In this document: positions 48,048-59,861 of the stretch, one piece after another | How positions within the stretch are numbered: the first letter of the stretch is position 1 | Layout: every line of letters begins with the position of its first letter | Assembly: GCF_002355415.1 (NCBI RefSeq) | Contig: NZ_AP014936.1 | Coordinates: 3,819,501-3,883,500 of the forward strand | Direction: 5' to 3' | Origin: Sulfurifustis variabilis | GTDB taxonomy: Bacteria > Pseudomonadota > Gammaproteobacteria > Acidiferrobacterales > Sulfurifustaceae | DNA length: 64,000 bases | The notes under the pieces: generated by a model | Databases searched by the model: none | Told to the model about the DNA's origin: nothing | What the model saw: the letters and a program-made list of their open reading frames with translations, nothing else | Position numbers and translations under genes: made by a program

Positions 48048-49391
48048 ATGTTTGAAAAAATCGTCATTGCCAATCGCGGCGAGATCGCGCTGCGCATTCA
48101 GCGCGCGTGTCGCATGCTCGGCATCAAAACCGTCGCCCTGCATTCGGAGGCCGACCGCGACGCGAAGTACGTGCGCCTCGCGGACGAGTCGGTCTGCATC
48201 GGACCGGCGCGCGCGACCGACTCCTACCTGAATATTCCCGCCGTGATCAGCGCGGCGGAGGTCACGGACGCGCAGGCCATCCACCCCGGCTACGGGTTTC
48301 TCTCGGAAAACGCCGACTTCGCCGAGCGCGTGGAGCAGAGCGGCTTCGTGTTCATCGGCCCCCGCCCCGAGACGATTCGCCTTATGGGCGACAAGATTTC
48401 GGCCATCAAGGCGATGAAGCGGGCGGGCATCCCCTGCGTCCCGGGATCCGACGGGCCTCTGCCCAAGGACGACCGGGAGATTCACCGCCTCGCTGCGCAC
48501 ATCGGCTACCCCGTGATCATCAAGGCCGCGGGCGGCGGCGGCGGGCGCGGCATGCGGGTCGTGCACACGGCCTCGGCCCTGCTCAACGCGGTCTCCTTGA
48601 CTCGCGGCGAGGCGAGCGCGGCGTTCAACAACGAAACGGTCTACATGGAGAAGTTCCTCGAGCATCCGCGGCACGTGGAGTTCCAGGTGCTCGCCGACGA
48701 GCACGGCAACGCCATTCATCTTGGCGAGCGCGACTGCTCGATGCAGCGGCGGCACCAGAAGGTAATCGAGGAATCGCCCGCGCCCGGTTTGCCGGAGAAA
48801 TTCCGCACCCGGATCGGGGAGCGCTGCGCCGAAGCGTGCCGCAAGATCGGCTACCGCGGGGCGGGCACGTTCGAGTTCCTGTACCAGGACGGCGAGTTCT
48901 ACTTCATCGAGATGAACACCCGCGTGCAGGTGGAGCATCCGGTGACCGAGATGGTCACCGGCGTCGACATCGTGAAGGAGCAGATCCTGATCGCGGCGGG
49001 CGAGAAGCTCTCCTACCGGCAGAGAGACATCACCTGGCGGGGGCACGCCATCGAGTGCCGCATCAACGCGGAGGATCCGGCGAAGTTCATTCCGTCGCCC
49101 GGGCGCATCACGCAGTATCACCCCCCCGGCGGCCCCGGGGTGCGGGTCGACTCGCACATCTACAACAACTACGTCGTGCCGCCCTACTACGACTCCATGA
49201 TCGCCAAGCTCATCGCCTACGGCGAGACACGCGACATGGCGCTCGCGCGCATGCGCATCGCGCTGTCGGAGATGGTGGTCGACGGCATCAAGACCAACAT
49301 CCCGCTGCATCAGGATCTCATGCACGACGCGAATTTCATCAGCGGCGGCGTGAACATCCACTACCTCGAGAAGAAGCTCGGCTTGAAGTAG
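48048..49391 (+). CDS. accC: acetyl-CoA carboxylase biotin carboxylase AccC
   Basis: ATP-dependent carboxylation of biotin on AccB. The 447-residue protein has the biotin carboxylase N-domain ([17 protein letters not shown]), the ATP-grasp Gly-rich loop [14 protein letters not shown], and the active-site [18 protein letters not shown] and [12 protein letters not shown] blocks. Its length equals that of the E. coli enzyme. It is translated with accB and lies 38 bases before prmA. Confidence 0.98.
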   Translation: MFEKIVIANRGEIALRIQRACRMLGIKTVALHSEADRDAKYVRLADESVCIGPARATDSYLNIPAVISAAEVTDAQAIHPGYGFLSENADFAERVEQSGFVFIGPRPETIRLMGDKISAIKAMKRAGIPCVPGSDGPLPKDDREIHRLAAHIGYPVIIKAAGGGGGRGMRVVHTASALLNAVSLTRGEASAAFNNETVYMEKFLEHPRHVEFQVLADEHGNAIHLGERDCSMQRRHQKVIEESPAPGLPEKFRTRIGERCAEACRKIGYRGAGTFEFLYQDGEFYFIEMNTRVQVEHPVTEMVTGVDIVKEQILIAAGEKLSYRQRDITWRGHAIECRINAEDPAKFIPSPGRITQYHPPGGPGVRVDSHIYNNYVVPPYYDSMIAKLIAYGETRDMALARMRIALSEMVVDGIKTNIPLHQDLMHDANFISGGVNIHYLEKKLGLK

Positions 49392-49429
49392 CTGCGGTCA
49401 CTTCCCCCGGGCGTGTATCCTAGCGCCGC

Positions 49430-50314
49430 GTGTCCTGGCTCAAGCTCATACTGCCCGCCGACCGCGACAGCGCGTCGCTCCTTGCGGACGCGCTGGCCGC
49501 GAGCGGCGCCATCTCGGTCACCATCGAAGCGGCCGAGGAGACGCCCGTGCTTCAGGCCGCGCTCGAGGAGGTTCCGTTATGGTCGAGGAACCGCGTCATC
49601 GGCCTCTTCCCGGAACACGTGGACGTCGCGGGCGTGATGCGCGAGATCCGCGCAAGCACGGCGCTCCCCGTGGCCGAGCCCGAGATCGATCTCCTGCCCG
49701 ACGCCAACTGGGCGTTTGCCTGGATGGCCCACTACAAGCCGTTCGAGGTCGTCCCCGGACTCTGGGTCTGCCCGACCTGGATGAGCCCGCCGCGGCCCGA
49801 GGCGGTGACGATCCTGCTCGACCCGGGCCTCGCCTTCGGCACCGGCGAGCACCCCACCACGGCCCTCTGCCTGGAATGGCTGCTTCAACAGGACCTCGCC
49901 GGCAGGACGGTGCTCGACTACGGCTGCGGCTCGGGGATACTCGCGATCGCCGCGCTCAAGCGCGGGGCAGCCGCGGCCATCGGCGTGGACATCGACCCAC
50001 AGGCGCTCGTCGTCGCTCGCGAGAACGCGGTGCGCAACAAGGTGGACGATCGCTTTCGGGCGCTCCTTCCGGACGAGCTACCCGAGGACTTTCGTGCGGA
50101 CGCGGTGGTCGCGAACATTCTGGCCAATGCGCTCGTCGCGCTCGCGCCGCGGCTGGCGACTGCAACGAAACCGGAGGGGCGCCTCGCGCTGAGCGGTATC
50201 CTCAAGGAGCAGGCGGAGGATGTGCGCGCCGCATATGCCGGCGAATTCGAACTCGAAAGGCGTGATCGCTCCTCCTGGGTGCTGCTGGCCGGGCGGCGGC
50301 GCTTGCGGAGCTGA
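49430..50314 (+). CDS. prmA: ribosomal protein L11 methyltransferase PrmA
   Basis: SAM-dependent trimethylation of ribosomal protein L11. The 294-residue protein has the L11-recognition domain at the N-terminus (MSWLKLILPADRDS), DPGLAFGTGEHPTTALCLEWL and the SAM loop TVLDYGCGSGILAIAALKRGA, followed by VVANILANALVALAP. It starts with GTG, which lies 38 bases after accC. The prmA gene behind accBC is usual in gammaproteobacteria. Confidence 0.96.
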   Translation: MSWLKLILPADRDSASLLADALAASGAISVTIEAAEETPVLQAALEEVPLWSRNRVIGLFPEHVDVAGVMREIRASTALPVAEPEIDLLPDANWAFAWMAHYKPFEVVPGLWVCPTWMSPPRPEAVTILLDPGLAFGTGEHPTTALCLEWLLQQDLAGRTVLDYGCGSGILAIAALKRGAAAAIGVDIDPQALVVARENAVRNKVDDRFRALLPDELPEDFRADAVVANILANALVALAPRLATATKPEGRLALSGILKEQAEDVRAAYAGEFELERRDRSSWVLLAGRRRLRS

Positions 50315-50317
50315 CGG

Positions 50318-51091
50318 ATGTATACGCGCTGCCCGGAGTGCCGCACGGTCTTCAAGGTGACACTTGCGCAGCTCAAGGCGCGCGACGGCATCGTGCGCTG
50401 CGGCCGCTGTACGCACGTGTTCCGCGCCGACCAGCACCTCTACGCCCTGCCGGGATGGCGGCGGGAGCCGGCGGCACCGCCCGTCACGCAGGACTCGCCG
50501 GAAATCGCGCCGGTATCGCCGCGACCGGTCGCGACGCGGGCGGCGCCGACGGCGCGACCGGCCACCGAAATACCCGTGGTATCGGAGCTTTCGCTCTTCC
50601 AGCCGGGGCAACGCCGTGTGCCCACGGCCGTCTGGGCGCTCGGCAACCTGCTCCTCCTCATCGCTCTCGCGGGGCAGTTCGCCTACTTCTATCGCGACGA
50701 GCTCGCCACCAGCGCGGAGCTGCGCCCCTACGTCGCAAGGTTCTGCGGATTCGTCGGTTGCGAACTCGTCGCCCACGCCCGAGCGTTTCCCCCGGAGCTC
50801 GTGGAGACGACCATCGCTCCCCATCCGCGCTACGCAAACGCACTGCGCATACGCGCCGTCTTCGTCAATCGCACGGACCGCCCGCAGCCCTTTCCACTGA
50901 TGGAGGTTTCTCTCACCGACAGCTCCGGCACGCTGCTTGCACGGCGCACGTTCGCCGCAGCCGACTATCTCGATGCGTCCGCCACCGAAAGTGACGCAAT
51001 GCCCCCGAATGTCATGTTCAACGCCTTGCTGGAAGTGACCAATCCCGACGAGCGCGCCGCCGGTTACGAGGTGCAGCTGCTTCCGCCGTAA
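50318..51091 (+). CDS. zinc-ribbon/DUF3426 membrane protein
   Basis: A 257-residue protein. The N-terminal MJ0042-type zinc ribbon has two pairs, CPEC (residues 5-8) and CGRC (28-31), then a low-complexity Pro/Ala linker, one membrane helix near residues 105-127 (AVWALGNLLLLIALAGQFAYFY) and a periplasmic DUF3426 domain with a Cys pair (CGFVGCELVAHA) and a C-terminal immunoglobulin-like part. The function is unknown. It is usual next to prmA, and GGAG stands before its ATG. It is probably co-transcribed with prmA, only three bases away. Confidence 0.88.
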   Translation: MYTRCPECRTVFKVTLAQLKARDGIVRCGRCTHVFRADQHLYALPGWRREPAAPPVTQDSPEIAPVSPRPVATRAAPTARPATEIPVVSELSLFQPGQRRVPTAVWALGNLLLLIALAGQFAYFYRDELATSAELRPYVARFCGFVGCELVAHARAFPPELVETTIAPHPRYANALRIRAVFVNRTDRPQPFPLMEVSLTDSSGTLLARRTFAAADYLDASATESDAMPPNVMFNALLEVTNPDERAAGYEVQLLPP

Positions 51092-51282
51092 CGCGGATTG
51101 CATTTCGCTTTCGTTTTTTGTTTTCCTCGACGCTCCGCGGATTTTTTTGTCAAGCATGACGACATCGCTTGCGCGACGTGCGACGCGCGGACCCGCTCAT
51201 CGCGTCCCCCTTCCCCCCGTCTGAAGTTTGTGGTTATGATTTCGCCCCCGCCGCGCCCAAACAGGTAGAGAAAGAATCCGAC

Positions 51283-52269
51283 ATGAGAATCGGAGGCTTT
51301 ACACTCAAGAACAATCTCTTTCTCGCCCCCATGGCCGGTGTCACCGACCGTCCTTTCCGTCAGCTCTGCAAGCGCCTCGGCGCCGCCATGGCGGCGTCGG
51401 AAATGGTGTCGTCGAATTCGCTCCTCTGGGGCAGCGAAAAGACGCTGCGGCGCGCGGACCACGCGGGCGAGGACGAGCCGCGCGCCGTGCAGATCGCCGG
51501 CGCCGATCCCGCGATGATGGCGGAGGCCGCGCGCATCAACGTCGAGCGCGGCGCGCAGATCATCGACATCAACATGGGCTGCCCGGCGAAGAAGGTGTGC
51601 AATGTCATGGCCGGCTCGGCGCTGTTGCGCGACGAGCCACTCGTCGCGCGGATCCTGAAGGCCGTCGTCGGCGCGGTGGATGTGCCCGTCACGCTCAAGA
51701 TCCGCACCGGCTGGGATCGCAACCACCGCAACGGCGTGACGGTCGCGCGTCTGGCCGAAGATTGCGGCGCACAAGCCCTCGCGGTGCATGGGCGCACGCG
51801 CAGCGACCTCTTCATGGGCGAGGCCGAGTACGACACGATCGCGGCGATCAAGGCGGCGGTGACGATTCCCGTGATCGCAAACGGCGACATCGACTCGCCG
51901 GCGAAGGCGGCCCGCGTCCTTGCGCACACGCAGGCCGACGGAATCATGATCGGCCGTGCCGCGCAGGGAAATCCCTGGATTTTCCGGGAAATCGACCACT
52001 ACCTGAGCACGGGCCAGGAGCTGCCCCCGCCTCCGGTCGAGGAGGTGCGCGACACCCTGCTCGGGCACCTGCATAACCTCTACGACTTCTACGGCGAGCA
52101 CACCGGCGTACGCGTCGCGCGCAAGCACATCTCCTGGTACAGCAAGGGGCTGGTCGGCGGCGCGGCGTTCCGTAATCGGGTGAACCGCGTCGAGACGGTC
52201 GCGGAACAGATCCATCTCGTTCGCGAGTTCTTCGATCGCCAGGCGCGGGCGCTGGGGATGGCGGCATGA
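51283..52269 (+). CDS. dusB: tRNA-dihydrouridine synthase DusB
   Basis: FMN/NADPH enzyme that reduces uridine to dihydrouridine in the tRNA D-loop. The 328-residue protein has MRIGGFTLKNNLFLAPMAGVTDRPFR at the N-terminus, the catalytic Cys in NMGCPAKKVCN, LKIRTGWD and ALAVHGRTRSDLF, then the FMN phosphate site IANGDIDSP and IMIGRAAQGNP. A frame open further upstream has no similarity, and AGAGAAAG stands near this ATG. The fis gene follows with ATGA overlap. The 190-base gap before it is T-rich and probably holds the fis-operon promoter. Confidence 0.96.
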   Translation: MRIGGFTLKNNLFLAPMAGVTDRPFRQLCKRLGAAMAASEMVSSNSLLWGSEKTLRRADHAGEDEPRAVQIAGADPAMMAEAARINVERGAQIIDINMGCPAKKVCNVMAGSALLRDEPLVARILKAVVGAVDVPVTLKIRTGWDRNHRNGVTVARLAEDCGAQALAVHGRTRSDLFMGEAEYDTIAAIKAAVTIPVIANGDIDSPAKAARVLAHTQADGIMIGRAAQGNPWIFREIDHYLSTGQELPPPPVEEVRDTLLGHLHNLYDFYGEHTGVRVARKHISWYSKGLVGGAAFRNRVNRVETVAEQIHLVREFFDRQARALGMAA

Positions 52270-52505
52270 AAGAGCGAAAGGTGCTGCTGTCGACGTGCGT
52301 GAAGAACTCGCTCGAACGCTATTTCCACGACCTGAACGGAGAGAAGACGACGGACGTCTACGACATGGTGATGACGGAGGTCGAGCGTCCGCTCCTCGAG
52401 ATCGTGATGCGCCACGTCAAGAGCAACCAGTGCCGCGCGGCCGAACTGCTCGGCATCAACCGCAACACGCTTCGGAAAAAGCTGAAGCAGTACAAGCTGA
52501 ACTGA
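52266..52505 (+). CDS. fis: DNA-binding protein Fis
   Basis: Nucleoid-associated protein that bends DNA and activates rRNA and other promoters. The 79-residue protein is shorter than the 98-residue E. coli form: the N-terminal arm is trimmed, but the core VYDMVMTEVERPLLEIVMRHVKSNQ and the C-terminal HTH (QCRAAELLGINRNTLRKKL) are intact. It overlaps dusB by ATGA, the standard arrangement. The short form is common outside the enterics. Confidence 0.95.
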   Translation: MKERKVLLSTCVKNSLERYFHDLNGEKTTDVYDMVMTEVERPLLEIVMRHVKSNQCRAAELLGINRNTLRKKLKQYKLN

Positions 52506-52575
52506 AGCGAGTGGCTGGTGAAGGGTGAAGTGTCGCCAGTCACGGGAACGGGTCACCCGTCATTAGCTAGCTAGC

Positions 52576-54147
52576 ATGGCCGCCATCCAGCGCGCGCTGA
52601 TCAGCGTTTCCGACAAGACCGGTCTCGTCGAGCTCGCGCAGGGACTGGCCGAGCTGGGCGTGGAAATCCTCTCGACCGGCGGTACCGCACGCCTTCTGGC
52701 TCAGCACGGCGTCTCGGTGACGGAGGTAGCGACGCATACCGGCTTTCCGGAGATGCTGGACGGGCGCGTGAAGACGCTGCACCCGCGCGTGCACGCCGGG
52801 ATACTCGCGCGGCGCGACGACGCCGCGCACATGCAGGCGTTGCGGGATCACGGTATCCCGCCCATCGATCTCGTCGTCGTCAACCTCTACCCCTTCGAAC
52901 AGACGGTAATGCGGCCGGGTTGCGAGCTGGCGGAGGCGATCGAGAACATCGACATCGGCGGTCCTACGTTGCTGCGCGCCGCCGCGAAGAACCACGAGGC
53001 GGTCACCGTACTCGTCGATCCCGGCGATTATGCCGGCGTGCTCGAGGAGCTGCGTGCGAGCGGGGGCAGCGCCAGCGCCGCCACCCGATTCCGGCTGGCC
53101 GTGAAGGTGTACGAGCATACCGCCCGCTACGACGGCGCGATCGCCAACTACCTGGGGCGCCTCGGCCCGGGCGGCAAGACGGTCGATTTCCCGCGCACGC
53201 TCAATCTTCAGTTCGAGCATGCGATGCCGATGCGCTACGGCGAGAACCCCCATCAGCGGGCCGCGTTCTATGTCGAGCGCGCACCCGGGGAAGCGTGCAT
53301 CGCGACCGCGCGTCAGCTCCAGGGCAAGGAGCTTTCGTTCAACAACATCGCCGATGCCGACAGCGCGCTCGAGTGCGTCAAGTCGTTCGACGAGCCGGCG
53401 TGCGTGATCGTCAAGCACGCCAACCCCTGCGGGGTCGCGATCGCCGACGGCCTGCTCGAGGCGTACCGTCACGCCTATATCACGGATCCCACGTCGGCCT
53501 TCGGCGGCATCATCGCCTTCAATCGCCCGCTGGACCCGGTGACCGCAAAGGAGATCCTCGACCGCCAGTTTGTCGAGGTGATCATCGCGCCGCAGGTCGA
53601 CGCCGCCGCCCGCACGGCGCTCGCGGCCAAGTCCAACGTGCGCGTGCTGGAGTGCGGTGCGTGGCCGCGCGAACGGCCCGCGGGCCTGGATTTCAAGCGC
53701 GTCGTCGGCGGCCTGCTCGTGCAGGACCGGGATAACGGCATGGTGCGGTCGGCCGATCTCAAGGTCGTGACGAAACGCGCCCCGAGTGAGCGCGAGTTGC
53801 GCGACCTGCTGTTCGCGTGGAAGGTGGTCAAGTTCGTGAAGTCGAATGCGATCGTCTACTGCAAGGAAGGCCGCACCATCGGCGTGGGCGCGGGCCAGAT
53901 GAGTCGCGTCTACAGCGCGCGCATAGCCTCGATCAAGGCGACCGACGCGGGCCTCGAGGTGCGCGGGAGCGTGATGGCGTCGGACGCCTTCTTCCCGTTC
54001 CGCGACGGTCTCGATCAGGCCGCGGAAGTGGGTGTGACGGCCGTGATTCAGCCGGGCGGTTCGGTGCGCGACGCGGAGGTCATCGCGGCGGCCGATCAGC
54101 ACGGCATCGCGATGGTGTTCACCGGCATGCGCCATTTCCGGCACTGA
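52576..54147 (+). CDS. purH: bifunctional AICAR transformylase/IMP cyclohydrolase PurH
   Basis: Last two steps of IMP synthesis: formylation of AICAR and ring closure. The 523-residue protein has the N-terminal cyclohydrolase (MGS-like) domain ([52 protein letters not shown]) and the C-terminal transformylase with [25 protein letters not shown] and [15 protein letters not shown]. The ATG is preceded by a TAGCTAGCTAGC stretch and no evident ribosome binding site. It is followed by the GNAT gene and purD. Confidence 0.97.
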   Translation: MAAIQRALISVSDKTGLVELAQGLAELGVEILSTGGTARLLAQHGVSVTEVATHTGFPEMLDGRVKTLHPRVHAGILARRDDAAHMQALRDHGIPPIDLVVVNLYPFEQTVMRPGCELAEAIENIDIGGPTLLRAAAKNHEAVTVLVDPGDYAGVLEELRASGGSASAATRFRLAVKVYEHTARYDGAIANYLGRLGPGGKTVDFPRTLNLQFEHAMPMRYGENPHQRAAFYVERAPGEACIATARQLQGKELSFNNIADADSALECVKSFDEPACVIVKHANPCGVAIADGLLEAYRHAYITDPTSAFGGIIAFNRPLDPVTAKEILDRQFVEVIIAPQVDAAARTALAAKSNVRVLECGAWPRERPAGLDFKRVVGGLLVQDRDNGMVRSADLKVVTKRAPSERELRDLLFAWKVVKFVKSNAIVYCKEGRTIGVGAGQMSRVYSARIASIKATDAGLEVRGSVMASDAFFPFRDGLDQAAEVGVTAVIQPGGSVRDAEVIAAADQHGIAMVFTGMRHFRH

Positions 54148-54151
54148 TCCC

Positions 54152-54574
54152 GTGCGCCTGGCCGTCGCCGACTCGGACGCCGACATCGCGCGCTGCCAGC
54201 CGGTGATGTTGGAGCTGCGGCCGCACTTGGCGGATCGGGATTTCGTCGCGATCGTGCGGCGTCAGCAGGCCGCGGGTTATCGGCTGGCCTATCTCGAAGA
54301 CGGCGGCGCGGTGCGCTCGGTGGCCGGCTATCGCTTCATGGATACGCTGTGCTGCGGCAGGATTCTTTACGTGGACGATCTCGTGACGCGCGCCGCAGAC
54401 CGCTCGGCCGGCTACGGCGGCCGACTGTTCGACTGGCTCCTGGAGCAGGCGCGCGCGGAGCGCTGCGATGAATTCCACCTGGATTCGGGTGTGCAGCGTT
54501 TCGACGCTCATCGGTTTTACGTGTGTCGCGGCATGAACATCGTCTGGCACCACTTCAGCCTGAAACTGAAATAG
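54152..54574 (+). CDS. GNAT N-acetyltransferase
   Basis: A 140-residue acetyltransferase of the GNAT fold. The acetyl-CoA site is in YVDDLVTRAADRSAGYGGRLFDWLLEQARAER, with the RSAGYGGRL loop in the pyrophosphate-binding position; LDSGVQRFDAHRFYVCRGM is the usual C-terminal end. The substrate is unknown. It starts with GTG four bases after purH and lies directly before purD, so it belongs to the purine operon by position. A role in purine metabolism is not implied. Confidence 0.85.
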   Translation: MRLAVADSDADIARCQPVMLELRPHLADRDFVAIVRRQQAAGYRLAYLEDGGAVRSVAGYRFMDTLCCGRILYVDDLVTRAADRSAGYGGRLFDWLLEQARAERCDEFHLDSGVQRFDAHRFYVCRGMNIVWHHFSLKLK

Positions 54575-54576
54575 CG

Positions 54577-55869
54577 ATGGCACTGAGTGTCCTCATCGTC
54601 GGCGGCGGCGGGCGTGAGCACGCCTTCGCATGGAAGATCGCGCAGTCGGCGCGCGTCGGACGCATCTGGGTCGCGCCGGGAAACGCCGGTACCGCGCGCG
54701 AACCGAAGTGCGAAAACGTGGCGATCGGCGCGGAAGACGTCGAGTCCCTCCTCGAGTTTGCCCGGCGGCGGAAGGTCGACCTGACCGTGGTCGGTCCCGA
54801 AGCGCCGCTGGTGGCCGGAATCGTGGACCGCTTCAACGCGGCCGGCCTGCGCTGCTTCGGGCCGAGCGCACGGGCGGCGCGCCTCGAGGGTTCGAAAGCC
54901 TATGCCAAGGACTTCCTCGCGCGCTACCGGATCCCGACCGCCGGGTACGGCACGTTCGAACGCACGGACGAAGCGATCGGCTTTATCCGGCAGCTCGGTG
55001 CCCCGGTCGTGGTCAAGGCCGACGGGCTCGCCGCCGGCAAGGGCGTGATCGTCGCCCAGACCGAGGACGAGGCCGTCGCCGCCGTTCGTGACATGCTCGA
55101 GGCCCGCACCTTCGGCGCGGCCGGCGCCCGGGTCGTGATCGAGGAGTTCCTCGAAGGCGAGGAGGCGAGCTTCATCGCGATGATCGACGGGACTCACGTG
55201 CTCGCACTCGCGACCTCCCAGGACCACAAGCGTGCGCTCGACGGCGATCGCGGCCCGAACACCGGCGGCATGGGGGCCTACTCGCCGGCGCCGGTGGTTA
55301 CGGCGGAACTGCACGCGCGCGTGTTGCGCGAGGTCATGGAGCCGACCGTGCGCGGGCTGCAGGCGGAGGGCGAGCACTATGTGGGTTTTCTCTACGCCGG
55401 CCTCATGATCGCCGCGGACGGCACGCCGCGGGTGCTGGAGTTCAACTGCCGCTTCGGCGATCCGGAAACGCAGCCCGTACTGATGCGCCTGCGCTCGGAT
55501 CTCGTCGATCTCATCCTGGCCGCGCTCGAAGGACGGCTCGACGGCATCGACGTTCGATGGGACTCGCGCGTGGCGCTCGGTGTGGTCATGGCCGCCGGCG
55601 GATATCCGGGTACTTATAATAAGGGCGACGCCATCGCCGGGCTGCCGGCCGACGACGCGGGAGACGTGAAGGTTTTCCACGCGGGCACGGCCGAGCGCGA
55701 CGGCAAGGTCCTGACGAGCGGCGGGCGCGTGTTGTGCGTCACCGCACTGGGCGCTACAGTGGCCGCCGCCCAGGCGCGTGCGTACGAGGTCGTCCGTCGC
55801 ATCCGGTGGCGCGACGTGCATTACCGCACCGACATCGGTTACCGCGCCATCGCCCGCACCGGTTCCTGA
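54577..55869 (+). CDS. purD: phosphoribosylamine-glycine ligase PurD
   Basis: ATP-dependent joining of glycine to phosphoribosylamine, the second step of purine synthesis. The 430-residue protein has VLIVGGGGREHAFAWKI at the N-terminus, VVKADGLAAGKGVIVA (ATP-grasp), NTGGMGAYSPAP and LEFNCRFGDPETQ, with the metal-binding Glu and Asn. It starts two bases after the GNAT stop. The frame upstream is open but overlaps the GNAT gene without similarity. purE follows 17 bases later. Confidence 0.97.
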   Translation: MALSVLIVGGGGREHAFAWKIAQSARVGRIWVAPGNAGTAREPKCENVAIGAEDVESLLEFARRRKVDLTVVGPEAPLVAGIVDRFNAAGLRCFGPSARAARLEGSKAYAKDFLARYRIPTAGYGTFERTDEAIGFIRQLGAPVVVKADGLAAGKGVIVAQTEDEAVAAVRDMLEARTFGAAGARVVIEEFLEGEEASFIAMIDGTHVLALATSQDHKRALDGDRGPNTGGMGAYSPAPVVTAELHARVLREVMEPTVRGLQAEGEHYVGFLYAGLMIAADGTPRVLEFNCRFGDPETQPVLMRLRSDLVDLILAALEGRLDGIDVRWDSRVALGVVMAAGGYPGTYNKGDAIAGLPADDAGDVKVFHAGTAERDGKVLTSGGRVLCVTALGATVAAAQARAYEVVRRIRWRDVHYRTDIGYRAIARTGS

Positions 55870-55886
55870 TATCGGAAGACAGAGCC

Positions 55887-57867
<1,981 letters not shown>

Positions 57868-58035
57868 TCGGACATCACGGCCGGCGAGTATCGCCAGAGC
57901 CGGAAGAGACCGCCGGCGAGCCTCCGCGCAGCACACCCGTACGGCTTCGCTCAGAGCACCGCTCCCTGCGACGATTGGCGACAGCGGTCGACCCGGCCAT
58001 ACTAGGCGGATGCCGGGGCCTTCGCCTTCAACGCC

Positions 58036-58461
58036 GTGACGACCGGGAACGACGAGCGCATGCCCGAGCACGAGCAACCTACCTTGCGGCTGGTGCCGTT
58101 GCCGGCGGACACCAACGCGGGTGGCGACATTTTCGGCGGCTGGATCATGGCGAACGTGGACATCGCCGGCTCGATACCTGCGGCCCGCCGGGCCGGAGGG
58201 CGTATCGTGACCGTGGCCGTCAACGCCTTTCACTTCAAGAAGCCGGTCTTCGTGAGCGATCTCGTGAGCTTTTACGCGAACGTGGTGCGCGTGGGGAAGA
58301 CCTCGATCACGGTGGACGTGAAGGTCTATGCCGAGCGCGGCTGGCATTCGAAGAATCCGGGCGAGGTGGTGATGGTGACGGAGGCGACGCTGACTTACGT
58401 TGCGATCGACTCGCAGGGCCGCAAACGACCGGTCCCGCCCGAAGCGAAGACCGGGGGCTGA
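58036..58461 (+). CDS. acyl-CoA thioesterase (YciA-type hotdog)
   Basis: A 141-residue hotdog-fold thioesterase that hydrolyses acyl-CoA esters. LRLVPLPADTNAGGDIFGGWIMANVDIAGS is the family signature with the catalytic Asp, followed by VTVAVNAFHFKKPVFVSDLVSFYANVV and VMVTEATLTYVAID. The length fits YciA-like hexamers. The start is GTG; an ATG 24 bases later (MPEHEQ) is equally plausible. No neighbour indicates a specific pathway. Confidence 0.9.
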   Translation: MTTGNDERMPEHEQPTLRLVPLPADTNAGGDIFGGWIMANVDIAGSIPAARRAGGRIVTVAVNAFHFKKPVFVSDLVSFYANVVRVGKTSITVDVKVYAERGWHSKNPGEVVMVTEATLTYVAIDSQGRKRPVPPEAKTGG

Positions 58462-58564
58462 GCGATCAGAGCGGGCGACGCGGCGCTCTCCGACTCTCTC
58501 TCCGGCTCGAACCCTCATCGGGTCGTCGTGGACAACCGGCGCCGGCGCCACTACCCTCGGATCG

Positions 58565-59098
58565 ATGAACCGAAGAAGCTGGCTGGGACTCGCTGCCGCA
58601 TCGATCGCGGGTTTACTGACCCCTGCCACCGCATTTTCCGCGGAACGCCTGCTCCTGGTGCTCGGCGGAACCGGGGCAAGCGGCAAGTCCGTGCGCATCG
58701 AGGTGCGCGCAAAACCCGGCATCCAGGTCGCGAAGGTCGTGGAGGCGTCCGCGCGCTGGCACGTGCTGCCGGGCGAGACCGTCGACACAAAAGATCCGCC
58801 CGGGCTCCGCGTTGTCGATCTCTACTCGGGCACGTCCCGGTCGCCGGAGCTGGTCGCCCGCATCCTGGTCCGTTACTTCGGCTCGGCGGGCAAGTGGGTC
58901 CCGCACTACCAGATGACGGAGGAGCCGGCGGTCGTCCGCCGCGAGGGGCGGTGGGCGCCGGTGATGATCGGCCAGGGAATGCCGGGGCTGATCGTACAGC
59001 ACGGCGGCACGCTGCCGAACGCAAACGGCTTCTTCCCGCGCATCGAGTTCAGCATCACGACCGGCCCGCTCGCCGTGGGCGCCTGGCTGGTTCGCTAG
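58565..59098 (+). CDS. exported hypothetical protein with Tat-like signal
   Basis: A 177-residue protein I do not recognise. The N-terminus MNRRSWLGLAAASIAGLL resembles a twin-arginine (Tat) signal (NRRSWLGL), with a cleavage site near ATAFSA. The mature part, about 150 residues, has beta-rich stretches (LLLVLGGTGASGKSVRIEVRAK, GLIVQHGGTLPNAN, RIEFSITTG) and no cysteine. Tat export would suggest folding or cofactor binding before export. Its TAG abuts the stop of the convergent stomatin gene: the two stops form TAGCTA with no gap, so transcripts must overlap. Confidence 0.6.
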   Translation: MNRRSWLGLAAASIAGLLTPATAFSAERLLLVLGGTGASGKSVRIEVRAKPGIQVAKVVEASARWHVLPGETVDTKDPPGLRVVDLYSGTSRSPELVARILVRYFGSAGKWVPHYQMTEEPAVVRREGRWAPVMIGQGMPGLIVQHGGTLPNANGFFPRIEFSITTGPLAVGAWLVR

Positions 59099-59860
59099 CT
59101 ATTTCCCGCGCGCCCGGGCGGCCTCGAGGAAAGGGGTCATGAGGTCCATGGGAAGCGGAAAGACGATGGTCGAACTCCGCTCGTTGGCGATGCCCGAGAG
59201 CGTCTGCAGGTAGCGGAGCTGCAGCGCCTGCGGGCTCTTGCTGATGAGATCGGCCGCCTGCACCAGCTTCTCCGCCGCCTGGAACTCGCCCTCGGCGTGG
59301 ATGATCTTCGCGCGGCGCGTGCGCTCGGCCTCCGCCTGCTGCGCGATGGCGCGCACCATGGTCTGGTCGATGTCGACGTGCTTGATTTCGACGCTCGAGA
59401 CCTTGATGCCCCAGGCGTCGGTGGAGGCGTCGAGGATCTGCTGGATGTCGCTGTTGAGCTTGTCGCGCTCCGCCAGCATCTCGTCGAGCTCGTGCTTGCC
59501 GAGCACGGAACGCAACGTCGTCTGCGCGAGCTGGCTCGTCGCCGAGTAGAAGTCTTCGACCTGGATGATGGCGCGCTGCGGGTCGATGACGCGGAAGTAG
59601 ATCACCGCGTTCACCTTGACCGAAACGTTGTCGCGCGAGATGACGTCCTGCGGCGGCACGTCCATCACGATCGTGCGCAGATCCACCTTCACGACCTGCT
59701 GCACGCCGGGAATGATGATCACCAGGCCCGGCCCCTTCACTTTCCAGAAGCGCCCGAGCATGAACACCACGCCGCGCTCGTACTCGCGAAAGATCCTGAT
59801 CGCGGAGAACAGGATGAGCGCCAGTACGGCGACGACAAACCCCGAGGAGATGAATTGCAT
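59099..59860 (-). CDS. SPFH/band 7 slipin (stomatin-like)
   Basis: A 253-residue inner-membrane-associated SPFH protein. The N-terminal hydrophobic segment (about residues 5-22) is followed by the SPFH domain from [13 protein letters not shown] to [26 protein letters not shown], then a coiled coil with [27 protein letters not shown]. It scaffolds membrane microdomains and is a usual partner and substrate of NfeD proteases. It lies one base downstream of the NfeD gene, in the same operon. Confidence 0.95.
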   Translation of the reverse strand: MQFISSGFVVAVLALILFSAIRIFREYERGVVFMLGRFWKVKGPGLVIIIPGVQQVVKVDLRTIVMDVPPQDVISRDNVSVKVNAVIYFRVIDPQRAIIQVEDFYSATSQLAQTTLRSVLGKHELDEMLAERDKLNSDIQQILDASTDAWGIKVSSVEIKHVDIDQTMVRAIAQQAEAERTRRAKIIHAEGEFQAAEKLVQAADLISKSPQALQLRYLQTLSGIANERSSTIVFPLPMDLMTPFLEAARARGK

Positions 59861-59861
59861 A

